Shown piece by piece: positions 5,784 to 10,214 of a DNA stretch of 10,214 nt. The notes below the pieces were generated by a model. It did not search any database, had not been told where the DNA came from, and saw only the letters and a list, made by a program, of their open reading frames with translations. Both the position numbers and the translations under genes were made by a program. Location: the NCBI GenBank assembly GCA_003164075.1, contig PLRZ01000410.1, forward strand, positions 1 through 10,214. The letters run 5' to 3'. Numbering within the stretch: position 1 is the stretch's first letter; each line of letters starts with the position of its first letter. The stretch is from Bryobacterales bacterium (GTDB lineage: Bacteria > Acidobacteriota > Terriglobia > Bryobacterales > Bryobacteraceae).

Positions 5784-7397
5784 ATGTCCGACAACCGATT
5801 TCCAAGACGATATTTCTTTTACGGCACGCTGCTGGCGGGGGCCATTCCGCGCGGCGGGTTCGGCAGCACGCCTTCGCTGAAGGCCATTGGCTATAAATCT
5901 CCCAACGAGAAACTGAATCTCGCGGCCATCGGCGCGGGCGGGCAGCCCTTCAACGATCTCCGTGCCGCCGAGGCCAACTTCGAGAACGTGGTGGCGCTGG
6001 CGGATGTGGATTGGGACCGCGGCGCGCAAGGTTTCGAGCGCCGTCCGAAAGCCACGAAGTACAAAGACTACCGGCAAATGCTCGATAAGCAGGGCAAGGA
6101 GATCGACGCCGTGGTGATCGGCACGCCGGACCATATGCACGCCACCGCGGCGCTGGCCTGCATGCAGTTGGGCAAGCACGTCTACGTGGAGAAACCGTTG
6201 ACGCGCACGGCCTGGGAAGCGCGGTTCCTGGCGCAGGCGGCCGAGAAGTACAAAGTGGCCACGCAGATGGGCAACCAGGGCTATTCTCACGACGCCACCC
6301 GGGTGGCGTGCGAGATTTTCTGGTCGGGCGAGATCGGCGAGGTGAAGGAAGTACACGCGTGGCACGGCAACCCCGGCTGGCCGCAGGGAATGCAGACCAT
6401 CCCCGCCCCCACGGCGGTCCCGGCGAATCTCGATTGGGACCTGTGGCTGGGCGGCGCGGCGGCGCGCCCGTTCACCGCGGGCGATGCCGACTACAAAGCT
6501 TATGCCGACAAGTTTATGAACGGCCGCGCGGAGTTTGGCTTCTATCTGCCGTTCAACTGGCGCGGCTTTCCCGACTTTGGCAGCACGCTGTTCGGCGATT
6601 GGGGCGTGCACATTCTGGGTCCGGCCAACTGGGCGCTCAACCTCAGCCCGGAGAGCCTGATCAGCGTGGAATGCACCAAACGCGAGACTACCAGTTCCAT
6701 CACGTATCCGGTCAAGAACGCGGTGACGTACGAGTTCGGCGCGCGCGGCAATCTGCCACCGGTCACGGTTTATTGGAGCGATTCGATTCAGGGCGACGCA
6801 TACCTTCCGCCCGGAATGAGCGTGGAAGATGCCCGCAAGATTCCGGGGCAAGGTCCGCAGGTAGGACCGGTGGGACGCGGCGGACGCGCCGGTGGACCGG
6901 GCGGCGGCCGTGCGGCAGCAGCACCCGGAACTCCGGGCGCCCCCGATGCCCCAGGTGCGCCGCCACAGGGCCGTGGCCCCGGCGGTCCCGGTGGGCGTGG
7001 TCCGCAAGGCACGGGCTACAACCTGATCTTCGTGGGATCGAAGGGCTACATGGGGACCAGCGGCCGCGGCGAAGGCGTGGGATTGCTGCCCGGCTCGAAA
7101 TGGGCGGATTACCAGCTTCCGAACGCCTATCTGCAACGCTCCCCCGGCGCCAGCATCGGCGACAATCACGGGGCCCATTGCCGCGATTGGATACGCGCCT
7201 GCAAGGGCGGTCCGGCGGCTTGCTCCAATTTCAGCATCGCCGGCCCTTACACGGAGTGGCTGGTGCTGGGCGCGGTGGCTACTCACTACGATGGCAAACT
7301 GCTTTGGGACAATGCCAGGATGGAGTTCACCAACAACAAGGAAGCCACCAAGTGGATCAAGCCAATTTTCCGAAAGGGATGGGAGCCGAAGCTGTAG
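5784..7397 (+). CDS. Gfo/Idh/MocA family oxidoreductase, probably exported
   Basis: A 537-residue NAD(P)-dependent oxidoreductase-type protein. Such enzymes act on sugars, inositols or related polyols; the substrate here cannot be told. Residues 1-27 (RRYFFYGTLLAGAIPRGGFG) look like a degenerate Tat-type leader, as in many acidobacterial and planctomycete relatives. The Rossmann fold begins at LAAIGAGGQ (47-54), followed by GTPDHMHATAA (113-123) and the signature VEKPL (135-139). The catalytic-domain segment DWGVHILGP (272-280) carries the conserved Asp and His. Residues about 356-409 form an unusual Gly/Pro/Ala/Arg-rich insertion. ATG 5784 is chosen for AGGGA six bases upstream. ATG 5778 (AAAGG upstream) and GTG 5760, which overlaps the sigma remnant's stop as GTGA, are alternatives. 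Length exceeds the usual 350-450 residues because of the leader and insert. Confidence 0.9.
   Translation: MSDNRFPRRYFFYGTLLAGAIPRGGFGSTPSLKAIGYKSPNEKLNLAAIGAGGQPFNDLRAAEANFENVVALADVDWDRGAQGFERRPKATKYKDYRQMLDKQGKEIDAVVIGTPDHMHATAALACMQLGKHVYVEKPLTRTAWEARFLAQAAEKYKVATQMGNQGYSHDATRVACEIFWSGEIGEVKEVHAWHGNPGWPQGMQTIPAPTAVPANLDWDLWLGGAAARPFTAGDADYKAYADKFMNGRAEFGFYLPFNWRGFPDFGSTLFGDWGVHILGPANWALNLSPESLISVECTKRETTSSITYPVKNAVTYEFGARGNLPPVTVYWSDSIQGDAYLPPGMSVEDARKIPGQGPQVGPVGRGGRAGGPGGGRAAAAPGTPGAPDAPGAPPQGRGPGGPGGRGPQGTGYNLIFVGSKGYMGTSGRGEGVGLLPGSKWADYQLPNAYLQRSPGASIGDNHGAHCRDWIRACKGGPAACSNFSIAGPYTEWLVLGAVATHYDGKLLWDNARMEFTNNKEATKWIKPIFRKGWEPKL
6849..7010 (+). repeat. Low-complexity Gly/Pro/Ala-coding insert
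   Basis: These 54 codons are built from GGN, CCN, GCN and CGN triplets and encode runs such as GRGGRAGGPGGGRAAAA and GRGPGGPGGRGPQG. The reading frame stays open, and normal family sequence resumes at YNLIFVGSKGY. It is probably a flexible loop on the protein surface that expanded by slippage or unequal recombination. Confidence 0.8.
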
Positions 7398-7422
7398 TTT
7401 TGCTCTAGCGGAAACGCCGGGT

Positions 7423-7444
7423 CGGCAGGCGGCACCGCCTGCCG
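7423..7444. repeat. REP-like palindrome between the oxidoreductase and tRNA genes
   Basis: A perfect palindrome: arms 7423-7432 (CGGCAGGCGG) and 7435-7444 (CCGCCTGCCG). Its 20-base core is identical to 277-296. It lies 26 bases after the oxidoreductase stop and 29 bases past the 3' end of the convergent tRNA gene, so the hairpin could end or protect both transcripts. No T-run follows on either strand, so it is not a standard intrinsic terminator. Confidence 0.7.
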
Positions 7445-7472
7445 CACCACTTGTAAACGCGAATAAGAGGGG

Positions 7473-7548
7473 TGGAGCCGGGAACGAGGGTCGAACTCGT
7501 GACCTCAAGATTACAAATCTAGCGCTCTACCAACTGAGCTATCCCGGC
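7473..7548 (-). tRNA. tRNA-Thr (anticodon UGU)
   Basis: The minus strand folds into a full 76-base cloverleaf. The acceptor stem is GCCGGGA/TCCCGGC, the D arm GCTC-AGTTGGTA-GAGC, the anticodon loop TTTGTAA (anticodon TGT, reading ACA and, by wobble, other Thr codons), the variable loop AGGTC, and the T arm ACGAG-TTCGACC-CTCGT. The 3' CCA is encoded (TGG on the plus strand at 7473-7475). The anticodon stem CTAGA/TCTTG has one U-U mismatch at 28-42, and the discriminator base is U73. Neither rules out function. It is a lone tRNA gene with its own promoter. Confidence 0.95.
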
Positions 7549-7557
7549 GCAATTCCT

Positions 7558-7586
7558 ATTATAAACGCACCTGCCGCCGGGTTCAA
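7558..7586 (-). promoter_or_regulatory. Promoter of the tRNA-Thr gene
   Basis: On the minus strand a perfect TATAAT (7558-7563) lies 17 bases from TTGAAC (7581-7586), which matches the -35 consensus at four positions. Transcription would start at about 7550-7551, only two or three bases before the mature 5' end at 7548. This is the best sigma-70-type promoter in the window. Confidence 0.75.
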
Positions 7587-7600
7587 ATTGGAGACGGCGC

Positions 7601-7808
7601 GTGGGTGCTTATCCGTTTTGGGGCAATCGGTGCCGGACCGCGCGTGGGGCAGCCAATCCTGGCTGCAAGCCGTCCTTCAGGCGGCGTTCGGCGGGTGGGA
7701 AGACTCGCGTCGAGCCCGAAAGAGCCGGCTGAAAGCCGGCTGCGGGCATCATTGCCAGCCCCACAAGCCTATTTAGCGCTACTTCCCCCAGTCCGGGTGA
7801 GCACCCAC
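7601..7808. repeat. Cluster of nested inverted repeats, MITE-like
   Basis: Outer arms at 7601-7615 and 7794-7808 are inverted copies (GTGGGTGCTTATCCG against GTGGGTGCTCACCCG, 13 of 15). Inner arms at 7644-7657 and 7751-7764 are also inverted (GTGGGGCAGCCAAT against GTGGGGCTGGCAAT, 12 of 14). Within it lie the hairpin GCAGCCA-ATCC-TGGCTGC (7649-7666) and two copies of the self-complementary AGCCGGCT (7723-7730, 7734-7741). I see no open reading frame with protein features. It fills most of the 291-bp gap between the tRNA gene and the aminotransferase gene. It may be a small non-autonomous element or a stack of REP-like units. Confidence 0.5.
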
Positions 7809-7824
7809 GGCGCGCTCCACGCGC

Positions 7825-7830
7825 TACACT
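7825..7830 (+). promoter_or_regulatory. Possible -10 box giving a leaderless aminotransferase mRNA
   Basis: TACACT ends nine bases before the ATG at 7840. If used, transcription would begin about three bases before or at the ATG. There is no Shine-Dalgarno sequence in CTGATATTTCT, which fits leaderless translation. No good -35 box is present 16-18 bases upstream, so support is limited. Confidence 0.3.
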
Positions 7831-7839
7831 GATATTTCT

Positions 7840-9018
7840 ATGTCTCAATATCCTGCTCTTCAGGCGCCGAAGCGTCTGCTTTTCGGACCGGGACCCAGCA
7901 TGGTATCTCCGCGCGTCTATGCCGCCATGGGGCAAAACGTGGTGGGCCACCTGGATCCCTTTTTCTTTGAACTCACCGAACAGATCCGTTCGCTTCTGGG
8001 GTACGCTTATTCCACCAGGAACCAGTTCTGCCTGGCGGTGTCCGGCACGGGCAGCGCCGGAATGGAAGCGGCGGTAGCCAACTTCGCCGAGCCCGGCCGG
8101 AAATTCGCGCTGCTCTCCAACGGTTTTTTCGGCGACCGTATCGGCGAGATGGCGCGCCGCCAGGGCGCCGCGGTAGTGACTCTCTCGAAGGAGTGGGGCC
8201 AGCCCTACGATCCGCAGGAGGTCCGCGACTTCATCCGGCGGGAACAGCCTCATGTGGTGGCTTTCGTTCAGGCGGAGACATCCACCGGCATGTTCAATCA
8301 GGCCAAACCAATCTGCGAGGCGGCCCACGAGGTTGGCGCGCTGGCGATCGCCGATTGCGTCACCTCGCTCGGCGGGATGCCCGTGCTGGTGGACGAAAAC
8401 GGCATCGATATCGCCTATAGCTGCACCCAGAAAGGCCTCGGCTGCCCGCCGGGACTGGCGCCGATGACGGTGTCGGGGCGCGCGCTCGATCGTCTCAAGG
8501 CGCGCACCGCTCCGATGCAGTCCTGGTATCTCGACTTGCAGTTGCTGGACGCCTTCTACACCGGCCACAAGTATCATCACACGGCTTCCGCCACCTTGTT
8601 CTATGCGCTGCGCGAGGGGCTGGCGATGGTCGCCGAAGAGGGGTTGGAGAACCGTTGGGTGCGCCATCGCCGCAATCACGAGGCGTTCGTCGCCGGGATC
8701 GAGGCCATGGGGTTGGAGATGCAGGTGAAGAACCCGGCGGACCGTCTTTGGACCCTGAATACGCCGCGTGTTCCCGCCGGCGTGGACGATGCCAAGGTGC
8801 GCGGATATCTGCTGGAGCGGTACGGCATGGAGATCGCCGGCGGGTTCGGTCCGTTAGCCGGCAAGGTCTTCCGCATCGGTACCATGGGCTACGGGTCGAC
8901 GCCTGAAAACGTCATGCTGATTCTGGCAGCGCTGGAAGCGGCGTTTGAGGAGCAGGGATATCGGTCCGCCGGGAACGCTCGCGCCGCGGCGGAAAAATCG
9001 CTGGCCGCAGCGGTCTAG
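7840..9018 (+). CDS. PLP-dependent alanine/serine-glyoxylate aminotransferase (class V, AGXT type)
   Basis: A 392-residue class V aminotransferase that aligns along its whole length with alanine-glyoxylate/serine-pyruvate aminotransferase as I remember it. It would transfer an amino group from alanine or serine to glyoxylate, giving glycine, in the cytoplasm. Visible landmarks are GPGPS (16-20), the phosphate-binding SGTGSAGMEAA (68-78), the PLP-ring Asp172 in ADCVTSLGG, Schiff-base Lys198 in CTQKGLGCPPG, YHHT (245-248), GLENRWVRHR (268-277) and substrate-carboxylate Arg345 in VFRIGTMGY. All key residues are present. A related fold-type I branch includes ureidoglycine-glyoxylate aminotransferase, so substrate choice is not settled. 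There is no Shine-Dalgarno sequence before the ATG. A C-terminal Ala-rich tail (about 376-392) extends beyond the usual end. It stands alone, with no glycine or photorespiratory genes beside it. Confidence 0.92.
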   Translation: MSQYPALQAPKRLLFGPGPSMVSPRVYAAMGQNVVGHLDPFFFELTEQIRSLLGYAYSTRNQFCLAVSGTGSAGMEAAVANFAEPGRKFALLSNGFFGDRIGEMARRQGAAVVTLSKEWGQPYDPQEVRDFIRREQPHVVAFVQAETSTGMFNQAKPICEAAHEVGALAIADCVTSLGGMPVLVDENGIDIAYSCTQKGLGCPPGLAPMTVSGRALDRLKARTAPMQSWYLDLQLLDAFYTGHKYHHTASATLFYALREGLAMVAEEGLENRWVRHRRNHEAFVAGIEAMGLEMQVKNPADRLWTLNTPRVPAGVDDAKVRGYLLERYGMEIAGGFGPLAGKVFRIGTMGYGSTPENVMLILAALEAAFEEQGYRSAGNARAAAEKSLAAAV

Positions 9019-9040
9019 CTGATTTTGTCGCGAAACTTCG

Positions 9041-9089
9041 ACTCGTAACGGCAAGACCGCTCCCTTGCGGTCACGGCTCGGTAACGAGT
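9041..9089 (+). terminator. Hairpin downstream of the aminotransferase gene, part of a dispersed repeat
   Basis: GACCGC (9055-9060) pairs with GCGGTC (9067-9072) around TCCCTT, and ACTCGT (9041-9046) pairs with ACGAGT (9084-9089) outside it. It begins 22 bases after the stop codon. No T-run follows, so termination would be Rho-dependent or weak. The motif pair CCGCTCCCTYGCGG and CGGCTCGGTAA recurs at 9960-9999, and I know similar sequences as frequent intergenic repeats in acidobacterial and planctomycete genomes. It may therefore be a repeat rather than a dedicated terminator. Confidence 0.4.
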
Positions 9090-9109
9090 CCCGTGGGATC
9101 AGGCGCGGC

Positions 9110-9127
9110 GTTTTCCGAGCCGCGCGC
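9110..9127. repeat. Short dispersed repeat, copy 2
   Basis: An exact copy of the 18-mer at 9-26. It closely follows the CGGCTCGGTAA motif at 9074-9084 and contains the complement of CGGCTCGG, so the 9041-9127 stretch is a composite of related repeat units. The bases up to 9184 show nothing else. Confidence 0.5.
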
Positions 9128-9184
9128 ATTTAATAGCCGCACAGCGGGCAGAAGAGATCACACTTGCACTGTTCACGGCGGCGT

Positions 9185-9892
9185 TCATCGCGGACCGATG
9201 GTCCGCTTTGCAAGACCCTGAAACTGCTCCGGCGATAAGTGAAGCTCTCCGTCTATGGTTAGCCAGAGGCGCCCGGAACCGCCGTCGGCGAACTGAACCG
9301 TCCGCAAAATGGCGACGCTGTCCAGTCCCGCCGGCAGCGCCGACTTCAGGTCGGCGGATTTCTGAATGGACGACTCAATGCTGTCCGCGATTTTCTGCCG
9401 GAGCGAATCGCCGAACGATCCGGAACGGAGCGCCTCGCCCAACGAGCCATCGGCATCGATTTTCCGGACCTCGGCGGACAGCGCAATATGGTTGTCCACC
9501 ACAGAGGGAGTCAGATTCACTTCCACCACGGCGTTGCCGCCTACCAGCCGCCTGGAGATTTCCTTGCCCAGCGCCTTGGCGCATCCGAAACGCTCATAAT
9601 GCACGTTGGCGGTGAGCAGGCCCGTGGGCGCAAGCACGACTCGCTCCACCGCGAGGCGTTCGCCGCATTTGTCCTGACGATTGAGTTGCGCGGCCAATAT
9701 AGGCGTGAGGTGCTCCTGGAAATCGCCGAGGTCGACGGTGGCGGAGAGGTGCGCGGGGGAAACGGCGCCCCAAACGGTAATGGCCACCGGCTGGCCTTCC
9801 ATGGTAAGCGAAGTCTTCAGCGGCGGGATCTTCACAGTGTCCGTCTGTGCCAGACACACCACCGCGAGAATCAGACCCGTCAACAGGCGCAT
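9185..9892 (-). CDS. Exported protein of unknown function
   Basis: A 235-residue protein that I do not recognise. Residues 1-16 (MRLLTGLILAVVCLAQ) form a short signal peptide with probable cleavage after LAQ or nearby, so the mature protein would be periplasmic or extracellular. The body alternates beta-like strands (QPVAITVWG, LSATVDLG, GLLTANVHYERF, NAVVEVNLTPS, HIALSAEVRKI) with two helical stretches (EHLTPILAAQLN; a long one about 150-182, GEALRSGSFGDSLRQKIADS). Two Cys, at 76 and 104, could form a disulfide. The helix-plus-strand pattern and export faintly recall lipid-binding tubular (TULIP/BPI-like) domains, but this is a guess. Coding quality is good throughout, and the frame is far longer than chance. 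No Shine-Dalgarno sequence is seen before the ATG. The gene is convergent with the aminotransferase gene and stands alone. Confidence 0.75.
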   Translation of the reverse strand: MRLLTGLILAVVCLAQTDTVKIPPLKTSLTMEGQPVAITVWGAVSPAHLSATVDLGDFQEHLTPILAAQLNRQDKCGERLAVERVVLAPTGLLTANVHYERFGCAKALGKEISRRLVGGNAVVEVNLTPSVVDNHIALSAEVRKIDADGSLGEALRSGSFGDSLRQKIADSIESSIQKSADLKSALPAGLDSVAILRTVQFADGGSGRLWLTIDGELHLSPEQFQGLAKRTIGPR

Positions 9893-9959
9893 TCAGAGAT
9901 ATGGATGCGAACCAACCGAAATGGGTTTCACGCGTGGCCCAGGATCGCGCTCTGAACGT

Positions 9960-9999
9960 CCGCTCCCTCGCGGGGCGCCCACTGGGCCCGGCTCGGTAA
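9960..9999. repeat. Dispersed repeat, second copy of the CCGCTCCCTYGCGG / CGGCTCGGTAA pair
   Basis: CCGCTCCCTCGCGG (9960-9973) and CGGCTCGGTAA (9989-9999) match 9057-9070 and 9074-9084. The spacing is 15 bases here and 3 bases there. It lies upstream of the unknown exported gene, which reads away from it. The rest of 9893-10041 holds no gene. Confidence 0.55.
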
Positions 10000-10041
10000 A
10001 CACTTACAAGAATTGAGGCGCCGTTCCTGCAGTGAGCCCGC

Positions 10042-10164
10042 AGGTGGGGCAGGCGGTGCTCGCCTGCCCTCGATCCTATGCGAGCAGCGGTCCCAAATTC
10101 AGCGCGAAGCTCTTGCCATCGAAAGGAATGGCTCAGCCCATTTTCCCGCCAGGCAGAAATTGCG
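10042..10164. repeat. Long dispersed repeat, copy B, uninterrupted
   Basis: It aligns with 208-364 in the same orientation at about 94 percent identity over the shared 123 bases (seven substitutions, one single-base indel), but lacks the 33-bp palindrome block. Its own first part forms a near-perfect palindrome, GGGCAGGCG-GTGCT-CGCCTGCCC (10047-10069). In copy A the right arm of that palindrome is degraded (CGCCTTCGC). The two copies are about 9.8 kb apart and enclose every gene of the window. Confidence 0.85.
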
Positions 10165-10214
10165 GCCCGGGATTTCGGATAGTTGGGAAATTGACCTGAG
10201 CCATGACGTGGCGC
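10165..10214. other. Non-coding right edge
   Basis: The sequence after the long repeat does not match the sequence after copy A, so the repeat ends at 10164. I see no gene in these last 50 bases. Confidence 0.4.

Noticed and set aside
7423..7444. CRISPR-like interpretation of the recurring palindromes
   Set aside because: The copies are kilobases apart without regular spacers, and no cas genes are present.
5733..7508. Long 591-codon open frame antisense to the oxidoreductase
   Set aside because: It is a mirror of the high-GC oxidoreductase coding strand, with an Arg/Ala/His-rich composition typical of antisense shadows, and it runs into the tRNA gene.
7609..8679. Antisense 356-codon frame over the aminotransferase
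   Set aside because: The plus-strand aminotransferase retains all catalytic motifs; the antisense frame has none and crosses the repeat block.
208..10164. The two long direct repeats as ends of a composite transposon or genomic island
   Set aside because: There is no transposase, integrase or foreign-looking cargo between them. The enclosed genes are ordinary chromosomal types, and the repeats look like members of a dispersed family.

Overview
The window is GC-rich bacterial chromosome with widely spaced, mostly single-gene transcription units. Several features point to an acidobacterium of the Solibacter/Bryobacter kind: a membrane-anchored regulator with an N-terminal domain common in that phylum, a Gfo/Idh/MocA-type oxidoreductase with an export-like leader, a secreted discoidin-like protein, and many dispersed palindromic intergenic repeats. 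The taxonomy is an inference from gene content and style; no 16S or other marker is present.

Layout, left to right. Positions 1-538 carry no gene but hold copy A of a long dispersed repeat (208-364) interrupted by a REP-like palindrome. On the minus strand, 539-2911 encodes a membrane hybrid sensor histidine kinase with two receiver domains, preceded by a small exported discoidin/F5-8C-like protein (3013-3681). Divergent from it, 3855-5105 encodes a ToxR-like-topology protein: a putative DNA-binding N-terminus, one membrane helix, and an extracytoplasmic domain of unknown function. Next comes a decayed ECF sigma factor (5264-5763) with several frameshifts. It abuts a complete Gfo/Idh/MocA family oxidoreductase (5784-7397) that carries a Gly/Pro/Ala-rich insertion. 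A tRNA-Thr(UGU) gene lies on the minus strand (7473-7548) with its own well-formed promoter. A cluster of nested inverted repeats (7601-7808) separates it from an alanine/serine-glyoxylate aminotransferase of the AGXT type (7840-9018). The last gene (9185-9892, minus) is an exported protein I do not recognise. The right end (9893-10214) is repeat-rich and contains copy B of the long repeat (10042-10164).

Functional links between the genes are weak. The kinase and the discoidin-like gene could share a transcript (101 bp gap, same strand), and the regulator is divergent from them. The oxidoreductase, tRNA and aminotransferase look independent. I found no defence system, CRISPR array, transposase or biosynthetic cluster. 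The most notable material is the intergenic repeat family, where comparing the two long copies reveals a clean 33-bp palindrome insertion or deletion, and the decayed or split sigma factor.
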